From Parendozoicomonas haliclonae (GTDB taxonomy: Bacteria; Pseudomonadota; Gammaproteobacteria; Pseudomonadales; Endozoicomonadaceae): a stretch of 64,000 bases of DNA. Below, piece by piece: positions 1 through 8,044 of this stretch. Below the pieces are notes generated by a model. The model had not been told where the DNA came from. It ran no database searches and was given only the letters and a program-made list of their open reading frames with translations. Position 1 is the stretch's first letter, and each line of letters opens with the position of its first letter. The DNA lies in contig NZ_FWPT01000004.1 of the NCBI RefSeq assembly GCF_900174585.1, positions 124,001 through 188,000 of the forward strand. Reading direction: 5' to 3'. A program made the translations under genes and the position numbers.

Positions 1-306
1 TCCCGCTCCCCCTTCGCTTTCTGCAATCCACTTTTGCTCCCATCCCCCACTTACCTGACTCATTCAGCACCACTGCCGAATGAGGAAAGAGCCTAAGCGT
101 ATATCTGAATAAGTATGGTGAGTTTCATACTTTAAAGCGGTCCCCACCGTGATGAGATCCTTTCCTTCCACTAACAGATTACGGCCATTAAAAACAAGAA
201 ATTTATTTAAAGTGCCTTAGTAAACTTTTCAAATCCCCCTGTGATACAAATCCTTCACTGCATTTCATGCAGGCGTTTTATAAGACAAATAATAAAAAGG
301 CTCTCT
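1..306. other. Intergenic 5' end of window, no gene seen
   Basis: No open reading frame here has a ribosome binding site or recognisable protein. The stretch becomes AT-rich towards its end (about 190-235), which fits a promoter for the gene at 307, but no clear -35/-10 pair stands out. Confidence 0.5.
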
Positions 307-957
307 ATGATTGGACTATGCGGTGCCAATAAAAACGACAAGATCACACTGGCAAAACAGATCAGTCAGAAAGAAGACTTTCTTCTTATCTCTATCGATG
401 AAGAAAAAATACTCACCAGTCTGGGTATGAAACTGGGCGAAAACTATTCATTTTCTGAGCGTCTTGGATTTTATCAGAGCCTGTTATCTCACGCTGAAAA
501 GGAGTGGAGCGATACCAATGGCAACAACTTCATCACAGACTTCACACCACTCGATATCGCCGCACGTTTGATGGTAGAGACAGCCAACACACCTCTTTCC
601 GCCATGGAGCAGGCGACACTCTATGAGTTTCGGGAGTCCTGTGAATATCAGACAGAAGACAGCTTTACAGCCACACTTTACGTTGAGCCCACTGAGACCA
701 TGATGGGAAAAATCGCCGAAAAACCGGGGGATATCACTGCAAGTCACCGCGAGTGTCTTGATGCTGTAACCCGAGGATTAATGTACGGCACTTATCCGGT
801 GGGCACGATGGGAGGCTCCCCCATACGATTAGGAGTCGTCTCTCGTTATGAGAGTGAAGAGAGCAGCAGAGCAGATTCAGCAATCAAGTTGCTGGACGAA
901 GTTATGGGCATCTTTGAAATTATTAGGCCCGATAGGGAAAAATCTCCCGTGCATTAA
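307..957 (+). CDS. P-loop NTPase-like protein with degenerate Walker A
   Basis: The 216-residue protein opens with GLCGANKNDKITLAK. This matches the layout of the start of small phage-type AAA/nucleotide-kinase proteins, whose usual form is G-x-x-x-x-G-K-[ST]-T. Here the second glycine is Asp and the residue after the lysine is Ile, so ATP binding may be weakened or lost. The rest resembles small kinases in pattern (hydrophobic strand ending in TDFTPLD, where a Walker B-like Asp could lie), but no substrate can be named. I chose ATG 307 because AAAAGG sits six bases upstream; a GTG at 241 in the same frame lacks such a site and would add 22 residues of non-conserved look. The gene stands alone and faces a convergent small gene. 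Confidence 0.65.
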   Translation: MIGLCGANKNDKITLAKQISQKEDFLLISIDEEKILTSLGMKLGENYSFSERLGFYQSLLSHAEKEWSDTNGNNFITDFTPLDIAARLMVETANTPLSAMEQATLYEFRESCEYQTEDSFTATLYVEPTETMMGKIAEKPGDITASHRECLDAVTRGLMYGTYPVGTMGGSPIRLGVVSRYESEESSRADSAIKLLDEVMGIFEIIRPDREKSPVH

Positions 958-960
958 GAA

Positions 961-997
961 CAATAAAACACGCGCGTGCAGCTCTCGCTGCACGCGC
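961..997 (-). terminator. Rho-independent terminator (minus strand)
   Basis: A perfect 10-base-pair GC-rich stem (arms 972-981 and 988-997) with a six-base loop is followed, read on the minus strand, by a T-rich run (TTTTATTG). It lies 18 bases after the stop of the minus-strand gene ending at 1016 and also just past the plus-strand gene ending at 957, so it may serve both. Confidence 0.75.
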
Positions 998-1015
998 TAT
1001 TCTGAAAGGTCGCGA

Positions 1016-1276
1016 TTAACAACCACCATCTCCCCCACAGCCTCCATCACTTCCGCCACCACTGCCATCCCCATAAAACACACCAGATGAACCGCCAGAG
1101 CCTGTTCGAGTACTGCCGGAAGATGCACTAGGGAATATGAGTGAAACAAACGCACCTACAGAAAAGAACCAGCCCATCACATACAGGACATCACTGATCA
1201 ATAAGGAAGAGGATTCGGGATCATTGAAATGAAAGCAGGCAACGGCACAGGTAATGAGTAAAAACAGTTTCAGCAT
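1016..1276 (-). CDS. Small membrane protein with Gly/Cys-rich tail
   Basis: The 86-residue product has a hydrophobic N-terminus (MLKLFLLITCAVACF), which could be a signal peptide or membrane anchor, and a second hydrophobic segment at about residues 29-50. It ends in a low-complexity tail of Gly, Ser and Asp with two cysteines (GGGSDGGCGGDGGC). AGAGG precedes the ATG at good spacing and a terminator follows the stop, so it is probably a real gene. I do not recognise a family; the tail resembles flexible surface or metal-binding tails, which is only a guess. Confidence 0.6.
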   Translation of the reverse strand: MLKLFLLITCAVACFHFNDPESSSLLISDVLYVMGWFFSVGAFVSLIFPSASSGSTRTGSGGSSGVFYGDGSGGGSDGGCGGDGGC

Positions 1277-1427
1277 AAGCGACCTCTTTTAATATTTTCT
1301 ATTCGGCCTGCTTTTATCATACCGTTCCGTTAAGAATTTACGAATCTCACCGCTAATCCCCAGACAGAAGTATTCCCGCCTGCAGCCGATATCCAGTGGC
1401 ATCAGCCTCTCAGGAATCGCCGGATCA

Positions 1428-2663
1428 ATGAAGAACCCTCTGATAACCGCATTGCTCTCTTTATCTCTGCCCCTTATTGCGGGCTTGAGCACAGCGGACA
1501 ATGCCGTTGATAGCCAGATTATTCCCGAGTATGAGCTTGCGGAGACTAAGACCGCGAACGATAAGGTGGAAGAGATTGTTCTGCGAGCCTATGCCCAAAC
1601 CTTCGAGCAGTTAAAGCAATCCGAAGGTCCAGATGAGGCCATTGCCCTGTTGAATGCACCTATTTCCGGCAAAACAGAAAAACGCGGCCGTCACCTGTTG
1701 TCCTTTGCTGCCTTCAGTGGCTTCAGGATGCTGGCACAGTGGGGGCTGGAAAATGGTGCCGATATCAATGCCGGGGATAAGGACAATGCCACAATGCTGC
1801 GTATGTCCATGGCTAACCGGCTGTATTACATGGTTGATTTCGTTTTGCATCACGGTGGCAACCCCAATCTTATTGCCGGTGATGGCCAAAGAAATATGAT
1901 TGGGGACATGATGACTTTCGGGTGGCCCCTGCGAGGGTTTGAGCTGGCCTGGGAGTACGGAGCCCGACTGGAGAATGCAGCACAGAAGACCAGGTTGATT
2001 CAATATCTAAGCGAGAAAGACATGTCTCGTGAGGACAACGCCAGGCGGCAGGCATTCCTCCGCCGCCTTGATGCTCCGGAAGCAATCTATTCAGGAGCCT
2101 GGCAGCAGGCTGCCCCTGCCAGACAAGTTGAGACAGAGATGATCGATGTTATGGATCGTGAAATCATCGCGGCTATTGAAGGGGGAGAGTTACCACCCTC
2201 TTTTATTGCCGCTTTCAGCTGTCATGGAACGCCGCTGCCGCACTATCTCTCTTTCAACGGTATGACCAAGAGCCTGAACATGATTCTTGAGCAAGGCAAT
2301 GGTGTTGAACTTGCCAGACTTCGCGATAGAACGGGCAATGATTTACTCACTGCCGCCATTAAAAGTTTAAATGTGGACGCAGTCAGGGCTGTTTTGAATG
2401 TCTATCCGCAGGCTGTCGTGCAGATAACGCCTAATCTCCCCAATTACTACAGTGCCGGAGATTACCCACTTCATATAGCCGTTAAGTGGATGGTCTCTGA
2501 TGAAATCTTTGCTCTGCTGCTCAAGCATGGTGGCAGTGATTCTTTAAACAAGAGAAACAAATCCGGCCAGACACCTTTAGAGATGGTTGAGTCATGGTAT
2601 ACCTATGGTTATCTGGAGCAGGACGCTTATGACAGGCTCAACCGTGCACTACAACAATATTAA
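1428..2663 (+). CDS. Exported ankyrin-repeat protein
   Basis: The protein has 411 residues. An N-terminal Sec signal peptide (MKNPLITALLSLSLPLIAG, cleavage likely near STA-DN) points to the periplasm or outside. Two ankyrin blocks are visible: about residues 85-150, with LLSFAAFSGFRMLAQWGLENGADIN and a following repeat, and about residues 300-400, with LLTAAIKSLNVDAVRAVL and PLHIAVKW...ALLLKHGG...GQTPLEM. Ankyrin repeats mediate protein-protein contacts; no catalytic domain is seen. The start is the first ATG after a weak AGGA. An exported ankyrin protein in a host-associated bacterium may meet host proteins, but it could equally be periplasmic like AnkB-type proteins. Confidence 0.75.
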   Translation: MKNPLITALLSLSLPLIAGLSTADNAVDSQIIPEYELAETKTANDKVEEIVLRAYAQTFEQLKQSEGPDEAIALLNAPISGKTEKRGRHLLSFAAFSGFRMLAQWGLENGADINAGDKDNATMLRMSMANRLYYMVDFVLHHGGNPNLIAGDGQRNMIGDMMTFGWPLRGFELAWEYGARLENAAQKTRLIQYLSEKDMSREDNARRQAFLRRLDAPEAIYSGAWQQAAPARQVETEMIDVMDREIIAAIEGGELPPSFIAAFSCHGTPLPHYLSFNGMTKSLNMILEQGNGVELARLRDRTGNDLLTAAIKSLNVDAVRAVLNVYPQAVVQITPNLPNYYSAGDYPLHIAVKWMVSDEIFALLLKHGGSDSLNKRNKSGQTPLEMVESWYTYGYLEQDAYDRLNRALQQY

Positions 2664-2682
2664 ACGAAGAGGGAACTTTCTC

Positions 2683-4269
2683 TTAAGTTCCCTTCCCATC
2701 ATCGCTTTCAATTTGATTCAACCTTTGGGTTATCGACACAAGACAAAGCGCTTTGCGATCATCAGGCAAGTCTCCCTTTTCTATACGACTATATAGACCT
2801 TTCAGAATTTCCGTGCTCATACATTCATAAAGCTGACCAAAGAACGAGATAGCTTTATCCGGCGTAAAGCGGCAGACCTGTTCATGATTCTGCCAGTTCT
2901 GCGGCATAAGCAGAGAGACCTCCTTTGGATAATCTCGCAGTACATAACAACCGACCATCTGCCCATTATTATCCTGTTTCATGCCGCTACGTGGACGACA
3001 AAGCATCTCTTTTTGCTCACGCAACAGAGCCAATGTCTCAATGGCTAATTGAGCACGGCTTCCGGGGAAATCTCGGGGGATCAGTTTTTGAATATCCGCC
3101 TCAAGATTCTTGGCATCCTCACCACTGACCGGTAATTGCTCGACCATACTCTGGTATAAATCATCCTCGGCCTCCTGATCAGTTTCATCATTCAGGGTTT
3201 TCAGATGAATCTTGGCATCGTTGTACCAACCCCGCAGTTTCTGGCCAACCATATTTGTCAGTGCTTCACGTTGAGGTTCTGCATTGGCACCTCCTGAAAA
3301 GTGAACCCTCCGCAGACCTTTAACCGCAGATGGCTCTTGGCGGGATTTTTCAAACATTGCATCCAGCATGGATAAAGACGTAGCGGCCGAACAACCTGTC
3401 GCCTTAACCAGTGCCTTTTGCAGTAATGGCTCCAGAAGATCCCCCTGTGCAAAAAGGTGCTGCAGGGCTGCAAGGATCTCTAATGCTTCAGCCGCCACTT
3501 CTCCCAGTTCATTTACAGGAATAAAACCATGATGAATGCTTTCCAGATCGTTATAGTCGAGTCGAGCAATACACTCTTCCAGCGACGCAAGCCTTTCAGG
3601 TTTATACAGCTCCCGGAGATGAGCCGTTAGCAGCTGTTCCACTGTCTGGATTTCTTCTTTCAGCCATTGCCTCGATTCCGCACTCAAATCGGTATGCGCT
3701 GATTGTTTATGGAGTGCCCATGATCGAGTCAGTAATAGTTTTGCACTTTCAATAGAAGGTTCGATGGATGCCAGCTCGGCACTGGGATAATCCCTGTTCA
3801 CCATAAATGGCGACAGGCTTTGGCTTAGAATTGCCAAGGCTTTGTCCTTCTCTCCGATACAACCTTCAATGCTTTCGGCTAAAGCAACGTCCAGACACTT
3901 TCCAACGTCTGGAAGCTGTTCAAACTCCAGCCAATCGCGCAAAGCCTTCGACAGCTGTTCTCTGGTTACCTTATCAGGATCCCCACCCAACAGATCCAGA
4001 AGCTCGGTACCCTCGAATCCCATCATAAGAGTATCTTCAGTTACCGGTCGAGTTGGGCAAACTTTCAAGGGTCTTACCTTACGGGTAGCACCTTGATCGG
4101 GAGGAGCATCCGATTCTGAAGACTGTCTTAAACCCTCTGTCACATGCGGATTCGGCTGAGCCTCTTTGACTCGGGTATGGCCAAAGCCGACAGATTCCGT
4201 CTCTTTAGTCTGAACAGTCTGGTCAGCGGGTTGTCCCGAATTTGGTGGGGAAGCGGGTAGGCGATCCAT
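2683..4269 (-). CDS. Large orphan helical protein, function unknown
   Basis: This 528-residue protein has no signal peptide, no membrane segment and no motif I recognise. The first 90 or so residues are polar and Pro/Thr/Glu-rich, so probably disordered. The rest reads as a string of amphipathic helices with many Leu, Glu, Gln and Lys, as in alpha-solenoid or helical-bundle proteins. The start ATG follows GAAAGG closely. It converges on the ankyrin gene; a short hairpin at 2671-2692 overlaps its stop. Long helical orphan proteins with a disordered N-terminus are common among secreted effectors of symbionts, but nothing in the sequence proves secretion. Confidence 0.6.
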   Translation of the reverse strand: MDRLPASPPNSGQPADQTVQTKETESVGFGHTRVKEAQPNPHVTEGLRQSSESDAPPDQGATRKVRPLKVCPTRPVTEDTLMMGFEGTELLDLLGGDPDKVTREQLSKALRDWLEFEQLPDVGKCLDVALAESIEGCIGEKDKALAILSQSLSPFMVNRDYPSAELASIEPSIESAKLLLTRSWALHKQSAHTDLSAESRQWLKEEIQTVEQLLTAHLRELYKPERLASLEECIARLDYNDLESIHHGFIPVNELGEVAAEALEILAALQHLFAQGDLLEPLLQKALVKATGCSAATSLSMLDAMFEKSRQEPSAVKGLRRVHFSGGANAEPQREALTNMVGQKLRGWYNDAKIHLKTLNDETDQEAEDDLYQSMVEQLPVSGEDAKNLEADIQKLIPRDFPGSRAQLAIETLALLREQKEMLCRPRSGMKQDNNGQMVGCYVLRDYPKEVSLLMPQNWQNHEQVCRFTPDKAISFFGQLYECMSTEILKGLYSRIEKGDLPDDRKALCLVSITQRLNQIESDDGKGT

Positions 4270-4390
4270 GGCCTTTCTATCCTGATCTTTTCTTCAGTGT
4301 AAGACATGCCGGAGGTGACTAATCAGAGTACACTGCGCTGATACCGGCTAAGCCAAAAACAATAACATCCCAATAATTGGAGCAGTCACG

Positions 4391-4735
4391 TTGTCTAAAC
4401 CTCCAGTCAATATCCATAAGGTCTACCACGCCCACGTTTATTTTGATCAGAGTACTCTGGCTTTCGCCACAGAACTCTGTGAGCAGGCTGGGCAGAAGTT
4501 CGGCCTGAAGGTTGGTCGTGTCCACCAGAAGAATGTTGGTCCACACACCCGCTGGAGCTGCCAGATTCTGTTTACCTTTAAAGATTTTGAACCGTTTATT
4601 CCCTGGCTGGATGCCAACCGGGATGGGCTCAGCGTACTGGTGCATGGCGTGACCGGAGATGATCTGAAAGATCATACCGACTACGCCTATTGGCTGGGTG
4701 AGGCGGTGGAAGTGAATCTGGAAGGGCTGAAGTAA
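4391..4735 (+). CDS. DOPA 4,5-dioxygenase family protein
   Basis: The 114-residue protein matches the small DOPA-dioxygenase-like family. That family is known for extradiol ring-cleaving iron enzymes of betalain and related pathways, plus many bacterial members of unknown substrate. It has the family's opening HAHVYFD, whose His-x-His provides metal ligands, and the later HTRWSCQILF segment. I place the start at TTG 4391 because GGAG lies eight bases upstream and the family's N-terminal pattern begins soon after; no ATG fits. It converges with a 2-oxoglutarate oxygenase gene, so two small iron oxygenases sit tail to tail. Confidence 0.8.
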   Translation: MSKPPVNIHKVYHAHVYFDQSTLAFATELCEQAGQKFGLKVGRVHQKNVGPHTRWSCQILFTFKDFEPFIPWLDANRDGLSVLVHGVTGDDLKDHTDYAYWLGEAVEVNLEGLK

Positions 4736-4760
4736 TTCAACCCTTCCGAGCCGAGTGATA

Positions 4761-5576
4761 TCAGATCTCGAACAGGATATCGGTACGGATAATATATTTC
4801 GTACCTTTGGTGATCGGCTCAGAGCCATGCAGGCAGTGCAGCGGATGCATCCCGTGAGGGAAGCACAGCACACCGCCTGCTGGCGTGCGAATCTTCACCG
4901 CTTCCACATCATCGCCCCGACGGGCGGGACGCGACGGATCATTTTTATTCACCAGAAACGTGGTTTCGCCGCCATCAAAATCCTCACTAAGCAGAATCAA
5001 GAAGGTCATCTGGCTCCAGCGATCCTCATAGGCCTGCCCGATCAGATCACCATCGATGACCCGACTGCCCGGCCATGAGCCATCGGTATGAATCTGGAAA
5101 TAGTCACCGGGCTGGTAGCGGTAGAAGCGGAACCGGGCATTGATACCCAGAGCCTGCTTGCCGCCAAAGATCCCTTGTTCATCCGTAACCAGATGCTGGC
5201 AACGTTCCCAGATTATTTTGTCGATGCTTTCATCAACCACCCAGGTCACGTTGTGGTTATGGCGAATCTCCCGCGGCAGAGAAACGGCAGCATCCTTCAA
5301 GTAGCCCAGCTCTTCTGTGGACTGGATCAAACGTTCACACTCTTCTGGTGTAAGAACATTTAACAGCTGGAAAGCGCCGGGAACACCCGGCACTTCAACC
5401 CGCTCGACATTACTGGAGTGAGATGCTGCAAGCTGCGTTGGATTAGGCTGATGGTTAGCCCAGGTTGGCAGGGCTGCATGTTCCGCACCCGGCTCATGGG
5501 CAACTACATAGAAGCTATCCCTATAAAAGCTATCTCTTGAACTCGAGGTCGTTTGGCTGTTTATCATTCTGACCAC
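4761..5576 (-). CDS. 2-oxoglutarate/Fe(II)-dependent oxygenase (P4H-like)
   Basis: The protein has 271 residues with a double-stranded beta-helix oxygenase core in its C-terminal half. The iron ligands are visible as H163 and D165 (FQIHTDGSW) and the distal H250. The 2-oxoglutarate-binding basic residue is probably K260 in the HGSEPITKGTKY stretch, which has the spacing of prolyl 4-hydroxylase-type enzymes. The first 60 residues are not conserved in look. Substrate unknown; relatives hydroxylate protein or small-molecule substrates. It ends seven bases upstream of the aldehyde dehydrogenase stop on the same strand, so the two may be co-transcribed from the promoter before 6921. Confidence 0.85.
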   Translation of the reverse strand: MVRMINSQTTSSSRDSFYRDSFYVVAHEPGAEHAALPTWANHQPNPTQLAASHSSNVERVEVPGVPGAFQLLNVLTPEECERLIQSTEELGYLKDAAVSLPREIRHNHNVTWVVDESIDKIIWERCQHLVTDEQGIFGGKQALGINARFRFYRYQPGDYFQIHTDGSWPGSRVIDGDLIGQAYEDRWSQMTFLILLSEDFDGGETTFLVNKNDPSRPARRGDDVEAVKIRTPAGGVLCFPHGMHPLHCLHGSEPITKGTKYIIRTDILFEI

Positions 5577-5583
5577 CTTCCTT

Positions 5584-6921
5584 TTATTTACCGATCACCC
5601 GTACCTGCGCAAACTGCCTGTGCCCTTCCGCTGAACCATGGAAACCAAAGCCGCTCTGCTTGGCTCCAACCCATGGCGCCTCGCCAGCACCACCCGGCCC
5701 CTGGTTGATGCCGACCATACCGGCTTCCATCTGCTCGGCGACGGCTTCTGCACCTTGTCCGCCAAAGACCACTGCGCCCAATCCATAGATGGAATCATTG
5801 GCACGTTCTATCGCTTCCTGGATATTGGTGAAACGGCTGATCGCCACCACCGGGCCGAAGGTTTCTTCACTCTCCATCCGCATAGCTTTCGTCAGGCCGG
5901 TGATCACCGTTGGCTGAATATAACGCTCCGGCTGGTTGGAACCGCCTAACAACACCTTGGCACCATGAACTTCCGCATCACGGATATGCTCTACGATACG
6001 GTTGTGCTGTCGTTCATTAATAATGGGGCCAACATTTACTCCCGGCTGATTCCACGGCCCAACACTCAGAGATGAAGTCAGTTCCACAACCCGCTGTTCA
6101 AAACGGTCAGCAATGCGCTCATCCACATAGATACGTTCGGTGGAGGTGCACATCTGCCCGGCATTCTCGACACTGCTGCCGACAGCAAAACGGGCTGCCG
6201 CTTCGATATTGGCATTATTCATCACGATCATCGGATCATTGCCGCCCAACTCCATCACCAGACGTTTCAAAGAACCGGCAGCACGCTGCATGATGTCTCG
6301 CCCGGCAGCCATCGAGCCGGTGAAGGCGACAATGTCCACGTCACTTTCCACCAGTGCTTTACCCTGTTCGCTATCACCATGAATGATCTGCAGTACATGC
6401 TCAGGCAGTGTCTGGTTGAGAATCTCGACAAACGCCTGGGCAATCAGTGGGGTTTCTTCTGAAGGTTTGAAAACAACAGTATTACCGGCAATCAACGCCG
6501 GAATTATCAGGTTATTCGCCATCGCCAGCGGGTAATTCCATGGCGAGATAACGGCAGCTACACCCAAAGGCTGATACTGCAAAGTTGTGCCATGGCCAAG
6601 GTTGCGCGACTTCAAAGCCTCGACCACACCCTGACCGATATACGGCCCGGAAAAGATACTGCCCTGCACTTCACTGGTAGAACGTCGTATATCCTTACCC
6701 ATCTCCATACTGAGCAGTTGAGCCAGTCTTTCAGCATGGGGCTCGGCTTTGGCATAGGCCGCCTCAACAATCGCCAGCTGTTCTTTGGCTGTTTTACGGC
6801 GCCAGATTTTGGCTGCCTCTTTCGCCTGTGCAACAACGGCTGGAATCTGATCTGCAGGGGTAACGGTGACTTCCCCGACCAGCTCGCCATCGGCCGGGTT
6901 AAATGACTTCAATACATTCAT
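5584..6921 (-). CDS. NAD(P)-dependent aldehyde dehydrogenase, SSADH-like
   Basis: This 445-residue member of the aldehyde dehydrogenase superfamily is close to the shorter succinate-semialdehyde dehydrogenase-like group. The catalytic cysteine is C258 (NAGQMCTSTER) and the general base is E224 (VMELGGNDP). The Rossmann region has the FTGS motif at about 200-203 and PWNYP at 127-131. It oxidises an aldehyde to a carboxylate with NAD(P)+; the aldehyde is not known from sequence. It is divergent from the HxlR regulator at 7083, an arrangement typical of an aldehyde- or electrophile-responsive detoxification unit. Confidence 0.88.
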   Translation of the reverse strand: MNVLKSFNPADGELVGEVTVTPADQIPAVVAQAKEAAKIWRRKTAKEQLAIVEAAYAKAEPHAERLAQLLSMEMGKDIRRSTSEVQGSIFSGPYIGQGVVEALKSRNLGHGTTLQYQPLGVAAVISPWNYPLAMANNLIIPALIAGNTVVFKPSEETPLIAQAFVEILNQTLPEHVLQIIHGDSEQGKALVESDVDIVAFTGSMAAGRDIMQRAAGSLKRLVMELGGNDPMIVMNNANIEAAARFAVGSSVENAGQMCTSTERIYVDERIADRFEQRVVELTSSLSVGPWNQPGVNVGPIINERQHNRIVEHIRDAEVHGAKVLLGGSNQPERYIQPTVITGLTKAMRMESEETFGPVVAISRFTNIQEAIERANDSIYGLGAVVFGGQGAEAVAEQMEAGMVGINQGPGGAGEAPWVGAKQSGFGFHGSAEGHRQFAQVRVIGK

Positions 6922-6991
6922 GGCTTTCTCATAGACTTACTGGTTGTTCTTGTCGCTGACTGCGCTTGTCACTTATTGCTCTTGTTTCTCA

Positions 6992-7073
6992 CGGCACTGG
7001 TCAGTGTTTACTGTGCCGGTATACTATTTCCCCGTAGAGAACTAAATCAACCAGTTAACTTTTAGTAACCTGG
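6992..7073. promoter_or_regulatory. Divergent control region with nested dyads
   Basis: Between the aldehyde dehydrogenase and HxlR genes a six-base inverted repeat (CGGCAC at 6992 / GTGCCG at 7013) encloses a second one (CACTG at 6995 / CAGTG at 7002). A further imperfect dyad sits around 7051-7073 (CCAGTTAAC ... GTAACCTGG). TATACT at 7020 may be a -10. HxlR proteins bind such dyads as dimers, so these are candidate operators; no footprint evidence exists here. Confidence 0.45.
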
Positions 7074-7082
7074 ATAACAAGA

Positions 7083-7439
7083 ATGTCCGAAGCTGCCGTT
7101 ACCGCTCCCCGCTCGCGCAAGAAAGACCATGAAATCTGCCTTGAACCCTGCTCTATAGAAAAGGCCATGCGCCTGATTGGCGGCAAGTGGAAAGGCTCTA
7201 TTCTCTTTCATCTCAAAGATGGCCCGGTGCGCTTTAATGAGCTTTCACGGATGCTGGGCGGTGCCAGCAAAAAGATGATTGATCAGCGTCTTAAAGAATT
7301 GGAAGGGGAAGGCATGGTGCTCCGCAAAGTTATGAGTGATCGTCCAATCGCCGTCAGTTACGAACTCACCCCGTTCGGTCAGTCGGCTTTGGGTATACTG
7401 AATGAACTCAAAAAATGGTCAGAAGAATATGAGGTATAG
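7083..7439 (+). CDS. HxlR-family transcriptional regulator
   Basis: The protein has 118 residues, the usual size. It has the winged helix-turn-helix of the HxlR/MarR-like group, with the family signature IGGKWKGSILFHLKDGPVRFNEL and the recognition segment SKKMIDQRLKELEGEGMVLR. Two cysteines near the N-terminus (C19 and C23 in EICLEPCSIE) fit HxlR members that sense thiol-reactive electrophiles or aldehydes, as in HypR and YodB. It probably controls the divergent dehydrogenase and the downstream PNPOx-like gene, whose start follows its stop by two bases. Confidence 0.88.
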   Translation: MSEAAVTAPRSRKKDHEICLEPCSIEKAMRLIGGKWKGSILFHLKDGPVRFNELSRMLGGASKKMIDQRLKELEGEGMVLRKVMSDRPIAVSYELTPFGQSALGILNELKKWSEEYEV

Positions 7440-7441
7440 GG

Positions 7442-8005
7442 ATGGGAAAGCTTCATACAGAAATAACGGATGAACAGCAGGCGTTTATTGAACGCCAGCA
7501 GATATTCTTTGTGGGCACTGCAGCGACTGAAGGATCGGTCAATATCTCCCCCAAGGGCATTGATAGCTTTCGGGTCATCAACCCGAACCGAGTTGCCTGG
7601 CTGAACCTGACCGGGAGTGGCAATGAAACCTCAGCCCATGTTCAGCTGAACCCTCGTATGACCATTATGTTCTGTGCATTTGAAGGGCAACCTTTGATCC
7701 TTCGCCTGTACGGTCAGGCCAGAGTTCTGCACCAGCAGGATAAAGACTGGCAGAAATACTTCGATCTATTCCCCGATCATCCGGGAACACGGCAGATATT
7801 CGTCGTCGATATCGAGCGTACCCAGAACTCCTGCGGCAAAGCTGTGCCTTTGTATGACTATGTTGCTCAGCGGGAGGGACTGCTTAGCTTTGCTGAACGC
7901 CGTGGCCAACAAGGTATCGAGGAATATTGGGAACAGACTAACCAGACCAGTCTGGATGGCTTTCCAACCAATATTGTTAAGCGGTCAGGTATTGAAAAGA
8001 AGTAG
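7442..8005 (+). CDS. Pyridoxamine-5'-phosphate-oxidase-like flavoprotein
   Basis: The 187-residue protein has a split-barrel FMN-binding fold: N-terminal FFVGTAATEGSVNISPKGIDSFRV, then RVAWLNLTGSGNETSAHVQLNPRMTIMFCAF. This group is often annotated as pyridoxamine 5'-phosphate oxidase, but it lacks the PdxH substrate residues and is better called a flavin/F420-type split-barrel reductase of unknown substrate. GAGGT precedes the ATG, inside the end of the HxlR gene, so translation of the two is coupled. It forms a redox-response unit with HxlR and the dehydrogenase. Confidence 0.82.
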   Translation: MGKLHTEITDEQQAFIERQQIFFVGTAATEGSVNISPKGIDSFRVINPNRVAWLNLTGSGNETSAHVQLNPRMTIMFCAFEGQPLILRLYGQARVLHQQDKDWQKYFDLFPDHPGTRQIFVVDIERTQNSCGKAVPLYDYVAQREGLLSFAERRGQQGIEEYWEQTNQTSLDGFPTNIVKRSGIEKK

Positions 8006-8044
8006 AGGGCAGCCTAAGCCACCCTCACAACCTACTTAGCCTGC

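Noticed and set aside
2671..2692. Hairpin between the ankyrin gene and the orphan gene
   Set aside because: Eight-base-pair stem but no T run on either strand and it overlaps a stop codon, so I did not call it a terminator.
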